Of a stretch of 64,000 nucleotides of DNA, positions 30,743 through 38,918 are shown one piece after another. The translations under genes and the position numbers were made by a program. This DNA is from CALCZU01 sp964396165 (GTDB lineage: Bacteria; Bdellovibrionota; FAC87; UBA2466). The stretch lies in the NCBI GenBank assembly GCA_964396165.1, contig CAYNEF010000008.1, positions 1 through 64,000 on the forward strand. The letters run 5' to 3'. Position 1 is the first letter of the stretch. Every line of letters starts with the position of its first letter. The notes under the pieces are model-generated. The model was not told where the DNA came from and did no database searches. It saw only the letters and a list, made by a program, of their open reading frames with translations.

Positions 30743-31773
30743 TCCACAAAGGGTTCGGTTTGGGTTGCTTCTGCTACTTCACCTAATTCATTGCAAGACA
30801 TTCCATGCTTTTCTATGGAAGCAATCAGGGAACTTGTCTTTTGACTTTCGCAGGCGATGATCATTCCATAGCCACAATTGAAAGTACTTAAGAGTTCTTC
30901 TTTTTTCATGCCGGTGGATTGCAGTGCCCATTCGTATAGGGCGGGCATTTTCCATTTTTGAGAGTGAATTTTCGCTTTTGTATTCGCCGGTAAAATTCTC
31001 GGCAGGTTTTCTAAAAGCCCGCCACCAGTGATATGGGCAAGTCCACAAACGTCAGGAAAAATATCTTTCAACACTTTTGTGTAAATGAGAGTAGGCGCAA
31101 GCAACACTTCTTTCCAAGTTTGAGAAGAGAACGGCGTTTTTGTATCCGGTTTTAAATTTTCTTTTTCGACGATTTTTCTAATCAATGAATAGCCGTTTGA
31201 ATGCGGGCCGGACGACGCAATCCCGATAAGTTTTTGCCCGACTTTTACTTTTTGGGGTCCTAAAATTTTATTTTTATCTACTACCCCGACAACAAAACCT
31301 GCCAAATCAAAATCTTTGTCTTGGTATACGCCTGGCATTTCGGCAGTTTCCCCACCCACCAAAGTGCATTCGGCAAGTTCACACGCGCTTTGGATACTTT
31401 TTAAAAGAGTCGTCAGTTGTGTAGCGTCGAGTTTTCCGCAGGCATAATAATCTAAAAACACGAGAGGCTTAGCACCCATGCACAAAAGATCATTTACATT
31501 CATTGCAACTAGATCGTGCCCTAATCCCTCGAGCTGATTCCAATCCAGCGCAAGTTTTACCTTGGTGCCGACGCCATCGCAGGAAGTAACCATTACCGGA
31601 TCTTCCATTCCCGAAATAAATGGCTTTAATGAGTAACAAGCGGCATAGGGGCCAATGCCACCTAAAACGTGCGGATCTTTGGGGCGCGAAGCCTGGAACT
31701 TGGAAAAATTCTCAAGAATATTGTCCGCTTTATTTTGATCAACACCAGAGCCTTTATAAGTAAGAGTGCTCAC
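30733..31773 (-). CDS. purM: Phosphoribosylformylglycinamidine cyclo-ligase (AIR synthetase)
   Basis: Closes FGAM to AIR with ATP, the fifth step of purine synthesis. The 346-residue length is normal. Signatures: SGVDQNKADNILE at the N-terminus, SCDGVGTKVKLAL, GHDLVAMNVNDLLCMGAKPL, LVGGETAEMPGVY and IASSGPHSNGYSLIR, then HITGGGLLENLPRILP in the C-terminal domain. It follows the hotdog gene with an ATGA overlap and precedes purN with a 10-bp overlap. No purine riboswitch or PurR-like palindrome is apparent upstream of the run. Confidence 0.97.
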   Translation of the reverse strand: MSTLTYKGSGVDQNKADNILENFSKFQASRPKDPHVLGGIGPYAACYSLKPFISGMEDPVMVTSCDGVGTKVKLALDWNQLEGLGHDLVAMNVNDLLCMGAKPLVFLDYYACGKLDATQLTTLLKSIQSACELAECTLVGGETAEMPGVYQDKDFDLAGFVVGVVDKNKILGPQKVKVGQKLIGIASSGPHSNGYSLIRKIVEKENLKPDTKTPFSSQTWKEVLLAPTLIYTKVLKDIFPDVCGLAHITGGGLLENLPRILPANTKAKIHSQKWKMPALYEWALQSTGMKKEELLSTFNCGYGMIIACESQKTSSLIASIEKHGMSCNELGEVAEATQTEPFVEWL

Positions 31774-32162
31774 TTACGTTGGTTCTCCTTGGGCACGACG
31801 CAGGTTCCAGAAGCTTTGCAAACAATGATTGGGGTCTCTAATACTTTGGCGGCGCTGGGGGATACGTCTGGTTCCGGGCTAATCACCTTTTTAGCGACAA
31901 ACGACATCTGTCTTGAGGTGTTGCCCGCTTTCGTGATTTCTCCCTCAATTTCGAGGTAATCCCCGGCATAAACTGGAGCTAGGAACTCTACATTGTCGTA
32001 GGCTCTAAAAAGACCCTCATCTCCGTCATGAATAATGAGAAGCTCGGTGGCTACATCTCCAAAGAATTCAAGCATTTTGCTGCCTGAGACAAGGTTCCCA
32101 CCGTAATGGGCATCTGCACTCGACATCCGGACTCTAAGGCTGGCTTTAACTGGTTTTCCCAA
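31770..32162 (-). CDS. Hotdog protein similar to 3-aminobutyryl-CoA ammonia-lyase (Kal)
   Basis: A 130-residue hotdog protein. The block MSSADAHYGGNLVSGSKMLE, with FGDVATELL, HDGDEGLFRAYDNVEFLAP and VYAGDYLEIEGEI after it, strongly recalls Kal of lysine fermentation, which removes ammonia from 3-aminobutyryl-CoA. The call comes from recall of that pattern, not a search. Kal partners (kamA, kce, kdd) are not in the window; instead the gene is first in a run with purM and purN, coupled by ATGA. The start is TTG at 32162 with GGGAGA five bases upstream. It may have a different thioester substrate here. Confidence 0.6.
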   Translation of the reverse strand: MGKPVKASLRVRMSSADAHYGGNLVSGSKMLEFFGDVATELLIIHDGDEGLFRAYDNVEFLAPVYAGDYLEIEGEITKAGNTSRQMSFVAKKVISPEPDVSPSAAKVLETPIIVCKASGTCVVPKENQRK

Positions 32163-32268
32163 AGGATCTCCCTAATGGAGGGGCAGTTTAGGAGGAAGGG
32201 GGTGGGATGTAAAGAGCATAAACTATTGGATCACAAGCACTTTACTTACGCATTATTGTATTTTTAAC

Positions 32269-32297
32269 TTGACGAGTACCGTCACTCTTTTTACATT
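32269..32297 (+). promoter_or_regulatory. Sigma70-type promoter for rplS
   Basis: TTGACG at 32269-32274 and TACATT at 32292-32297 are separated by 17 bases, matching -35 and -10 elements. The transcript would begin near 32304, just before the GGAGA ribosome site at 32308-32312 and the GTG start of rplS at 32319. Confidence 0.6.
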
Positions 32298-32318
32298 GCC
32301 CCTTTTTGGAGATAGACC

Positions 32319-32783
32319 GTGCAAACAAATATTATTGAGACTTTAGAAAAATCACAGGAAAAGAAACGTCCTGATTTTCGCGTAGGCGACAGAGTAAACG
32401 TTCAAGTTCGTTTGAAAGAAGGCGACAAGGAACGTGTACAGGCTTTTAAAGGCGTTGTGATTTCAAAACAACCCAAGTCCGGCAAAGGCCCGACAGCAAT
32501 GTTCACTGTGAGAAAAATTTCTGAAGGAGTGGGAGTAGAAAGAATCTTCCCTGTACATTCTCCATTCATTGAAAAAATAGAAGTGGAAACATCCAGCATT
32601 GTTCGCCGCTCTCGTTTGTACTACTTGAGAGATCTCAAAGGTAAAAAAGCAAGATTGAAAGAAGCTAGCCGCTTTGGTGATCTTGTTGCTCCAGTAGCAG
32701 CAAAAGCTGAAGTAACTGCAGAAACAGTTGCTGCTCCAGAAGCCCCAAAAGCTGATAAAAAAGAAAAATCCGACAAAAAGTAA
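32319..32783 (+). CDS. rplS: 50S ribosomal protein L19 with C-terminal extension
   Basis: Large-subunit protein at the interface of the two subunits. The core (to about residue 117) shows FRVGDRVNVQVRLKEGDKE, VQAFKGVVISKQ, FTVRKISEGVGVERIFPVHS and RRSRLYYLRDLKGKKARLKE, all typical. A tail of about 37 residues rich in Ala, Lys, Glu and Pro follows, absent from most L19 proteins. The GTG start is fixed by GGAGA six bases upstream. The usual neighbour trmD is not in the window; rnhB follows, as in many genomes. Confidence 0.96.
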   Translation: MQTNIIETLEKSQEKKRPDFRVGDRVNVQVRLKEGDKERVQAFKGVVISKQPKSGKGPTAMFTVRKISEGVGVERIFPVHSPFIEKIEVETSSIVRRSRLYYLRDLKGKKARLKEASRFGDLVAPVAAKAEVTAETVAAPEAPKADKKEKSDKK

Positions 32784-32802
32784 TTTCGAACGCAGATTTA
32801 TT

Positions 32803-33411
32803 TTGCAACCTAGTCAACTCTTCTATGAACACGAGTACTCAAAAAAAGGGTACAAGTGTATCGCGGGCGTTGATGAAGTAGGCATGGGATGCCTTGCAGG
32901 CCCAGTCATAGCTGCAGCTTGTATTTTAAATCTTAAAGATATTCCTGAAGGCATAGACGACTCTAAAAAATTAACCGCTAAAAAACGCACGGAAATTTCG
33001 AAACAGCTGAAAGAACGTGCGTTGTGTTGGTCCATTGCGGAAGCAACGGTTGAAGAAATTGATACTATCAATATTTATCACGCGGCAAAGCTTGCGATGA
33101 AACGTGCCGTAGAGACTTTAAAACTTTCTCCTGATTTTCTTTTGATTGATGGCAGAGGAAAGATCGAAACAAAACTTCCACAGTTGGCGATTGTAAAAGG
33201 GGATCAATTATCTTTTTCTATCGGTGCGGCTTCCATTATTGCAAAAGTGTTTCGTGATGATCTCATGCAACAATACGATGAAACGTATCCGGGCTATGGC
33301 TTTGCCAGCCATAAAGGATACGGAAGTGTTTTGCACCGTACATCTTTAATGAAAAAAGGCGCGACTGAAATCCACCGAAAAAGTTTTTCGTGGACTCCTG
33401 TAGAACTATAA
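32803..33411 (+). CDS. rnhB: Ribonuclease HII, with altered GRG motif
   Basis: Cuts RNA in RNA-DNA hybrids and at single ribonucleotides in DNA. Motifs: GVDEVGMGCLAGPV with catalytic Asp-Glu, DDSKKLTAKKR, LLIDGRGKI with catalytic Asp, and GAASIIAKVFRD with the last Asp. The usual GRG of GVDEVGRGPLAGP reads GMG, and Pro is replaced by Cys, so the Arg that contacts the ribonucleotide junction is missing. The start is uncertain: I use TTG at 32803 (202 residues, normal length); a TTG at 32728 inside rplS is also in frame. Ends 6 bp from the convergent carboxypeptidase gene. Confidence 0.9.
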   Translation: MQPSQLFYEHEYSKKGYKCIAGVDEVGMGCLAGPVIAAACILNLKDIPEGIDDSKKLTAKKRTEISKQLKERALCWSIAEATVEEIDTINIYHAAKLAMKRAVETLKLSPDFLLIDGRGKIETKLPQLAIVKGDQLSFSIGAASIIAKVFRDDLMQQYDETYPGYGFASHKGYGSVLHRTSLMKKGATEIHRKSFSWTPVEL

Positions 33412-33417
33412 ATTTCT

Positions 33418-34788
33418 CTAATTTTTTTCTAATACAACAGAATCGTAGCCGCCTATAAATTGGTGAGGCGTTACGTTCACTGTTTTACTGACGTAACCCG
33501 TGGACGATACGGTAACCTGTTGAGTATCCGAGACACTAGGTCGGTGCACGTAACCAGTGTAATGAATTGCTCTAGAGCTTGAAGAAAGCTGTACTGCAAC
33601 GTCTAAAAGTTCTCCTTGAGCATTTGTCACTTTTAAATGAACGCCCGTGGAACCATTTTCGAGATATTTTAAAAGAGATTCTCTGTTATCGTTCCAGAAA
33701 CCTGCTAGTGCGTTTGCACTCGGCCACTTGGTAGAAGAAATTTCTACAGTCGCGTGAGTGGACTCTCTGAAATAGCTCGCCCAATCTTGCATCCCGCCAT
33801 AAATGGGGTACCACTCATAACCATAGGTGACTCCTTGATTGAAGTTCCCAGCGTTGTTCCCTTTCATAGGGACATTATTGTTTGCGTACTGATGCGCGAT
33901 GGAAAGCATCAGTGCATTGTCACCAAAGAGGGCAGAAGAGTTATTCTTTTTTGAGTCCCACGGAATATTTACACATAATGATCCCCCGTGGAAATTCAAA
34001 GCCACATCAAAATGGTTTTGGCGATGCAGTTCCATAATGTTCTTTGTTTCAATAGCGCGGTTGCCGCCGAATGGATCTTCATTAAGCTCTGGGAAATCGC
34101 GGTTAAGATCCACACCATCTGCATTAAAACGCTGAGACATTTCAGTACCGTCTGGATTCATCGATGGCATGATGAATAGTTCATTGTGGTTTACAAGACG
34201 CGTGATTCTTTCATCTGTTCCGTATTTGGAGAGCAAATCACGGATTAAATACACCATCATTTCTTTGCCCGTAACTTCGTCCCCGTGCATGGAAGAAATG
34301 TATAAGAGTTTTGGTTTAGCTGTAGTGAGCACGTCTTTCGCTGTAATGCGCAAGTACCACATTTCTCTGCCGCGTACGGTTTTACCCGCAGTGCTCAAAG
34401 TGACAAGCGTTGGGTATTTCTCCGCAAGTAATTTCAGCTCTGTGGTGAGCGTGTCGTAAGTGTGAAAGGCTTCGTACTCTTGGCTAATTCGGCTTGTATC
34501 GATGGGGAGGGCTTTTAACGTTTTAATATCATATTCGGTATGCGCCCAAGCTTTTGCATCCAGTTCCAATATATTCTCTGCGATTTGAGTGGGGATTTTG
34601 TAGTCTCTTTTATGAGGAAGATAACCGATGATGTACGCATCGTCATGGTAGTGATCTTCTATGAAACCTGATTCTTGTATAAATTTTTCAGTTAATACTT
34701 TTTTGGGTATTCTTAAATATCTATAGTCTGTTTGTGCGTAAGAGAGCACTGAGGCGGTTGTGATCGCAAGTAGGGTGGAGAGTTTCAT
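33418..34788 (-). CDS. Secreted zinc carboxypeptidase (M14 family)
   Basis: A 456-residue exported metallopeptidase. Signal peptide MKLSTLLAITTASVLSYA. The M14 domain carries SSMHGDEVTGKEMM with the first His and Glu zinc ligands, PSMNPDGTEMSQRF and GVDLNRDFP (substrate Arg), NFHGGSLCVNIPW with the third zinc His, and HATVEISSTKWP with the catalytic Glu. A C-terminal beta-sandwich of about 80 residues follows, of the carboxypeptidase-regulatory type. I use ATG at 34788, with GAGG upstream; ATG 34806 is an alternative. It should trim peptide C-termini outside the cytosol. Confidence 0.93.
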   Translation of the reverse strand: MKLSTLLAITTASVLSYAQTDYRYLRIPKKVLTEKFIQESGFIEDHYHDDAYIIGYLPHKRDYKIPTQIAENILELDAKAWAHTEYDIKTLKALPIDTSRISQEYEAFHTYDTLTTELKLLAEKYPTLVTLSTAGKTVRGREMWYLRITAKDVLTTAKPKLLYISSMHGDEVTGKEMMVYLIRDLLSKYGTDERITRLVNHNELFIMPSMNPDGTEMSQRFNADGVDLNRDFPELNEDPFGGNRAIETKNIMELHRQNHFDVALNFHGGSLCVNIPWDSKKNNSSALFGDNALMLSIAHQYANNNVPMKGNNAGNFNQGVTYGYEWYPIYGGMQDWASYFRESTHATVEISSTKWPSANALAGFWNDNRESLLKYLENGSTGVHLKVTNAQGELLDVAVQLSSSSRAIHYTGYVHRPSVSDTQQVTVSSTGYVSKTVNVTPHQFIGGYDSVVLEKN

Positions 34789-35003
34789 AACAGAACCTCG
34801 TATCATATTTGGTTTTTGGTGATTGCCTGTCTATTATGGCACTAGCCACCACACTTCTCCACGTTGCCGTGCATAATGTGAGTTTCTTATGTTAGCAACT
34901 GTCCCAAAAGCACTAAACTGACCGACTTTCGTACTTGCTTTGTGACATCTGACTGCAAACTGTGCGAGAGGTGCGTGGACAGAGACTTGCTTGGCGAACT
35001 GTC

Positions 35004-35357
35004 ATGCGCATTACTAACGAAAAGCAGAGTTATGGCAGAAACTGTGAAGCTTTAGCCTGTAGTTTTTATCAAAAACTCGGTTATAAACTTCTTGCCCAAA
35101 ATTTGCGATTAAAGCTTTCTGAATGTGATTTGATATTTGAAAATGCGAAAGGTGTGTTGCTGGTAGAAGTGAGGGGAAAGAAAAATCCTAGACTCCGTCC
35201 CAGCTGTTTTCTCTCAAGTGCAAAACTAAAACGCCTGAAACTTTCTGCAACTATACTTTCACTAAAGTATAAGAGGTCCGTACAGACGGAATTATTTGAA
35301 GTGTTGGGAGAGTTTCCCAATATACGAATGACTAGATTTCCGATCTATTTTAATTAG
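35004..35357 (+). CDS. YraN/UPF0102-family nuclease-like protein
   Basis: About 117 residues. YGRNCEALACSFYQKLGYKL, NLRLKLSECDLIFEN and LLVEVRGKKN follow the restriction-endonuclease-like fold of YraN: Glu on the first helix, then SE(C)D in place of the common GEIDLI, then VEV(K/R). The acidic active-site residues are retained. Function is unproven in most bacteria. An in-frame GTG at 34962 adds 14 residues; neither start has a clear ribosome site. The C-terminus (RMTRFPIYFN) is typical. It ends 3 bp from the STAS gene. Confidence 0.78.
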   Translation: MRITNEKQSYGRNCEALACSFYQKLGYKLLAQNLRLKLSECDLIFENAKGVLLVEVRGKKNPRLRPSCFLSSAKLKRLKLSATILSLKYKRSVQTELFEVLGEFPNIRMTRFPIYFN

Positions 35358-35360
35358 ACT

Positions 35361-35756
35361 TCAGTTTTCGATCGTTTTCGTCTTGGGCTTTGTGATTTTT
35401 TTGGGAGCAGGGGGAGCATCGAAGGCGGCAGTTGCCAATTCTTCGTTATCAAAAATTTCAAACGGGTTACGCGTTGTCTGATAAGCACGCAAAATCATCA
35501 AAAAATCGTTGGAAACTTTGCACATCTTAGGTTTGGTTTCGCATTTGCTAAACGCCTTGATAGCGTCTACAAACTGGTTGATGCCGGTAGAACCTACAAA
35601 CTTCAGTCTTTCCATGTTTAAGATTACACGTTTCGATGTATCTTTTTTCATAATACCAAGGCACATGTCTTGGAATTGGGCAGTGGTTTCTACGTCTAGA
35701 TGCCCCTCGAGTTCTAAAACAACGACATTTCCTTGTTCCCGTGCGCGCATTATCAT
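35361..35756 (-). CDS. STAS-domain protein (anti-sigma factor antagonist type)
   Basis: A 131-residue protein. MRAREQGNVVVLELEGHLDV and KRVILNMERLKFVGSTGINQ show the STAS pattern, with Ser in FVGSTG at the site phosphorylated in SpoIIAA-like proteins, although the preceding Asp is replaced. A basic tail (PPAPKKITKPKTKTIEN) extends beyond the domain. Such proteins switch partner kinases or sigma factors through reversible phosphorylation. No anti-sigma kinase is near. AAAGGA six bases upstream supports ATG 35756. It shares a 31-bp divergent gap with rsmI. Confidence 0.87.
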   Translation of the reverse strand: MIMRAREQGNVVVLELEGHLDVETTAQFQDMCLGIMKKDTSKRVILNMERLKFVGSTGINQFVDAIKAFSKCETKPKMCKVSNDFLMILRAYQTTRNPFEIFDNEELATAAFDAPPAPKKITKPKTKTIEN

Positions 35757-35787
35757 GGAAAAATCCTTTGAAAGAGAAAGTTAAACT

Positions 35788-36618
35788 ATGGCTACATTAT
35801 ACCTGATTGGCACTCCGCTCGGAAATCTAGAAGATATGACTAAGCGTGCTGAAAAAAGTTTGCGCGAACTAAACGTGCTTTTTGCTGAAGACACGCGCGA
35901 AATCAGAAAGCTTCTGATGATCTTAGGCATAGAAGCAGAGCATAAGAAAATTTTCTCCTACGCGTCACATAATATGAAAGACGCAAACGAACTTGCGATG
36001 ACAAAACTCAATGAAGGAAATGACATTGGTTTTGTGTCGGATAGAGGGATGCCTTGTATTTCGGATCCGGGTGCACTACTTGTAAAAGAAGCGCATTTAA
36101 AAGGGCACAAAGTGATTCCCGTCCCTGGACCTTCGAGTGTCGTTACAGCTTTGGCAGCGAGTGGTGTTTCTGAAAGAGAATTTATATTTTTAAGCTTTCT
36201 ACCGACGACAGAAAAAGCAAAACACGACAAACTTCTCATGGCGCAAAAATTTAAAATACCATGTGTTTTTTTTGAAAGTCCCAATCGTGTTGAAGAGACA
36301 TTGAAGCAATTGTCTGAATGGTTCCCAAAATCTCGTCTGTTTTATGGGCGCGAAATGACGAAAATGCATGAGACCTATCAATGGATAGACTTGTCTCATT
36401 TTGTAATCAGTGACGTGATGTTAAAGGGCGAGTTTGTCTTCGTGTTGGAATTTGAGGAGGCAGAAGAAGTAGACGATTCTTATTTGGCGGAAATGGTGCG
36501 CTTAAGGCTCATGTCCGAAAAAGAATGGTCGAAGAAAATTGCTGAGAAGACGGGAGAAGCTTCTTCTTTAGTCTATAACGCGCTACAAAAGGTAAAAAAA
36601 GAGTTTAATAGAACTTAA
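35788..36618 (+). CDS. rsmI: 16S rRNA (cytidine1402-2-prime-O)-methyltransferase
   Basis: Methylates the ribose of C1402 in 16S rRNA with S-adenosylmethionine. The 276-residue length is normal. Motifs: LYLIGTPLGNLEDMTKRA, LFAEDTREIRKLL, ISDPGALLVKEAHLKGHKVI, VPGPSSVVTALAASG and VFFESPNRVEETL, all diagnostic of RsmI in the tetrapyrrole-methylase fold. The stop codon is part of a strong hairpin at 36613-36641. Confidence 0.96.
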   Translation: MATLYLIGTPLGNLEDMTKRAEKSLRELNVLFAEDTREIRKLLMILGIEAEHKKIFSYASHNMKDANELAMTKLNEGNDIGFVSDRGMPCISDPGALLVKEAHLKGHKVIPVPGPSSVVTALAASGVSEREFIFLSFLPTTEKAKHDKLLMAQKFKIPCVFFESPNRVEETLKQLSEWFPKSRLFYGREMTKMHETYQWIDLSHFVISDVMLKGEFVFVLEFEEAEEVDDSYLAEMVRLRLMSEKEWSKKIAEKTGEASSLVYNALQKVKKEFNRT

Positions 36619-36657
36619 ATATGCCCCCGGCATATTTAAGTGTGAAGATTTCTTCAC
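36613..36657 (+). other. Tandem hairpins over the end of rsmI
   Basis: ACTTAAATATGCC (36613-36625) and GGCATATTTAAGT (36629-36641) form a perfect 13-bp stem with a CCC loop that contains the rsmI stop. It is followed at once by GTGAAG-ATTT-CTTCAC (36642-36657), a second perfect stem of six pairs. No T-run follows, so this is not a standard terminator; it could protect the 3-prime end or act as a Rho-linked stop. Confidence 0.5.
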
Positions 36658-36678
36658 AATCTGCCGATAGTTAGTTTG

Positions 36679-37116
36679 ATGAATAAACTAATTACAGTTT
36701 TTTGTCTTATACTCTTAACTCAAAACGCCTTTTCAGCTACGGGATCGATCATTCAGGTTACTCGCAGGCTTAGAATGAGTTCACTCGAAGCGCAGGCACC
36801 CAAAGATTATTTTATCGATCTGGGACAGCGTAACGGTGTTCAGCCGGGAGATGTCTTGCAGGTATACCGTATGGTGCCTGTAATGAACCAACTCACTGGT
36901 GGTGCATGGCACTTGATGAAAGTTGTTTTGGGCGAAGTAAAAATTTATATCGTAGGGGAATCGACATCGGTTGGACACCTTGAGTCAGACCGCGATTTGT
37001 CATCCATACCCGTTCACGATTATCCTAACTTTATGCTGGGCGATCAGGTGGAGCTAAAAGCCCCACTAGTAGCGCTTCCCGAGGCAGTGGAAAAATCCAG
37101 TTTGCCTTTTCAGTGA
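36679..37116 (+). CDS. Secreted protein of unknown function
   Basis: A 145-residue protein with signal peptide MNKLITVFCLILLTQNAFS. The mature part, DYFIDLGQRNGVQPGDVLQV then YRMVP and VVLGEVKIYIVGESTSVGHL, resembles small beta-barrel repeats described as ID-GxxxGVxxGDxxxVYR found in FlgT and similar envelope proteins; this similarity is from pattern only. It would be periplasmic. TTG at 36676 lies just before ATG 36679, which I prefer. It follows the rsmI hairpins by 21 bp. Confidence 0.65.
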   Translation: MNKLITVFCLILLTQNAFSATGSIIQVTRRLRMSSLEAQAPKDYFIDLGQRNGVQPGDVLQVYRMVPVMNQLTGGAWHLMKVVLGEVKIYIVGESTSVGHLESDRDLSSIPVHDYPNFMLGDQVELKAPLVALPEAVEKSSLPFQ

Positions 37117-37145
37117 TTCGCCTGGAAAATTAGAGTATCCGACAA

Positions 37146-37688
37146 ATGAATCATACCTTGCTATTAAATGCTGGTTTTGAACCATTAAGGGTTGTCTCTT
37201 GGCAACGGGCATTCATTTTGGTTTTTCAAGGCAAGGTAGAAATCCTCGAAGAGTACGCACTTTCCGTCAACACCGTCTCCGCAAAATTTAAAATACCGGC
37301 CGTGATTAAACTCAGACGCTGGGTCAACTTAAAGCGCATGGCGCCTGTCATCCGATTTTCTCGGATGAATGTGTATTTAAGAGACAACTACCGTTGTCAG
37401 TACTGTTATAGAAAATTTCCGGAAAAAGAACTGACGATGGATCACGTAAAGCCTGTTGTAAAAGGCGGCAAGAAAAGTTGGGAAAATATCGTTGCTGCTT
37501 GCACAAAGTGCAACCAGAAAAAAGGCGATAGAGCTCCAGAAGAAGTGGGATTAAAACTTCTTACTCGTCCAGTCGTTCCCAATTGGCTGCCGGGAAATTT
37601 ACTTTCCGTACGCGCAAAAGAACCCCCACCTTCTTGGGAGAGGTATTTAAATCCAACAGTCTTAGAGTCTGATTTTTCCGAAACTTAA
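37146..37688 (+). CDS. HNH endonuclease-domain protein
   Basis: A 180-residue protein with an HNH domain at about residues 75-130: RDNYRCQYCYRKF, LTMDHVKPVVKGG, WENIVAACTKCNQKKGDR. Two CxxC pairs bind structural zinc, and Asp-His and Asn form the active site. The N-terminal half (LLLNAGFEPLRVVSWQRAF and ALSVNTVSAKFKIPAVIKL) is typical of a widespread free-standing HNH family whose role is not established. Not linked to phage genes. Its TAA overlaps the TAA of trxA in the palindrome TTAA. Confidence 0.9.
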   Translation: MNHTLLLNAGFEPLRVVSWQRAFILVFQGKVEILEEYALSVNTVSAKFKIPAVIKLRRWVNLKRMAPVIRFSRMNVYLRDNYRCQYCYRKFPEKELTMDHVKPVVKGGKKSWENIVAACTKCNQKKGDRAPEEVGLKLLTRPVVPNWLPGNLLSVRAKEPPPSWERYLNPTVLESDFSET

Positions 37689-38014
37689 GTTGTTACTTTA
37701 GAAAGCATCGCACGCAACTTGTCTTTGGTTTGATTGCCGACAAGTTCGTTTACTTTTTTTCCACCTTGGAAAAGAAGCAGCGTAGGAATACCGCGGATGC
37801 CGAATTGAGAAGCAATCGCTCCTGCTTCATCCACGTTCACTTTGGCAAATTTGATTTTGCCATTAAATTCCTGCGATAATTCATCAATGACAGGAGAGAG
37901 AGCTTTACAGGGCCCGCACCATTCTGCCCAAAAATCCACAAGAACTGGGGTTGTTTCTTTATCGATAGTAGTTTGAAAATTCGTTTCATTTAAGTGCGTG
38001 ATTAGGTCGCCCAT
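37685..38014 (-). CDS. trxA: Thioredoxin
   Basis: A 109-residue cytosolic redox protein. The active site is WCGPC in LVDFWAEWCGPCKALSPV, with the cis-Pro in RGIPTLLLF and Asp buried near the active site. It reduces ribonucleotide reductase, peroxiredoxins and, across the membrane, DsbD. AAGGAGAT five bases upstream marks ATG 38014 as the start; the longer frame from 38029 is not needed. The ends of trxA and the HNH gene share TTAA. Confidence 0.97.
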   Translation of the reverse strand: MGDLITHLNETNFQTTIDKETTPVLVDFWAEWCGPCKALSPVIDELSQEFNGKIKFAKVNVDEAGAIASQFGIRGIPTLLLFQGGKKVNELVGNQTKDKLRAMLSKVTT

Positions 38015-38160
38015 AGGTATCTCCTTCATTTATTACTGTAATTATGTTCACTATTTATGCGTAGGCAAGGGGATTTGTTTCGCCTTCAGTCAGATTACCT
38101 CTTTTCTTTCTGAATTCAGTACTTTATAGTCCAAACCTCGATTCTTGATGCTCAACAAAT

Positions 38161-38237
<77 letters not shown>

Positions 38238-38279
38238 TTTGGGGGCATCAAGCGGAAGTTGACCTAATCTACTGACTTC

Positions 38280-38292
38280 GCAGACCCACCAT
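38280..38292 (+). other. Duplicate of tRNA-Val 3-prime end (att-like remnant)
   Basis: GCAGACCCACCAT at 38280-38292 repeats the 3-prime end of the tRNA-Val gene at 38226-38238, 54 bp downstream. Such copies are left when an element integrates into and leaves a tRNA gene. The rest of the 38015-38370 non-coding stretch holds only the tRNA, its flanking inverted repeat and presumed promoters. No integrase is nearby. Confidence 0.55.
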
Positions 38293-38370
38293 CAATACGA
38301 TAGTTAATAATTGACGTTATGCGTAACGGTTGTTACTTGTTTTTATAAATAAAAACTGTGGAGCAAATTT

Positions 38371-38916
38371 ATGCGATTTACTTTATTCATATTCGTCTTC
38401 TTATCTTTAAAATTAAACGCGGATACGACTGATTTTGAGCGCGTAAAAGAAAAATACAAGTCTGCTTCGCAAAGTGCAGAGCTTACAGATTTTTCAGTAA
38501 ATACTTTGTGGAATGGCAAATGTTTACAAGCGAAAGCTCCTAACGAAAAAAGTGATGCTAGCTTAGTGGTCATTAATGATGGCGATCCGGTACTCGGAAG
38601 TTCCGTCTATTTTGATGTCAGTAATAGTCAGGTGGAAGCTTCGCAATTATATGATTTACTAAAAGGGCTAATTCCCGATCTTAAACCAGCTTACTATTCA
38701 AAAGAGAACAATTCATTGGTACAGCTGAAGAAGAATAAAAACTTTAAAGAACTTCGAAAGTCCAATTCTGAGGATGGAGCGATTTATTTTTTGAAGGTTA
38801 CCTGTTCAAGCACTGTGAATTGTGAGTGGCAGCCGGGGCAGCCTGGTTCCGAAATTTATTCCTACGCAAATGGAACAGACTTTGCGTATTGTTATTTTTA
38901 TTCAAAAGTAAACTAA
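38371..38916 (+). CDS. Secreted protein of unknown function
   Basis: A 181-residue protein with signal peptide MRFTLFIFVFLSLKLNA. The mature domain has four Cys, in WNGKCLQAK, KVTCSSTVNCEW and YCYFYSK, likely two disulfides, and a mixed alpha-beta pattern. I recognise no family. Ends 2 bp from the convergent adenylate cyclase gene. It is the first gene after tRNA-Val and the duplicated tRNA end, so recent acquisition is possible but unsupported by composition. Confidence 0.7.
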   Translation: MRFTLFIFVFLSLKLNADTTDFERVKEKYKSASQSAELTDFSVNTLWNGKCLQAKAPNEKSDASLVVINDGDPVLGSSVYFDVSNSQVEASQLYDLLKGLIPDLKPAYYSKENNSLVQLKKNKNFKELRKSNSEDGAIYFLKVTCSSTVNCEWQPGQPGSEIYSYANGTDFAYCYFYSKVN

Positions 38917-38918
38917 GT

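Noticed and set aside
37146..37688. HNH gene as part of a mobile element or phage remnant near tRNA-Val
   Set aside because: It lies on the far side of trxA from the tRNA, belongs to a common free-standing chromosomal family, and no integrase or phage gene accompanies it.
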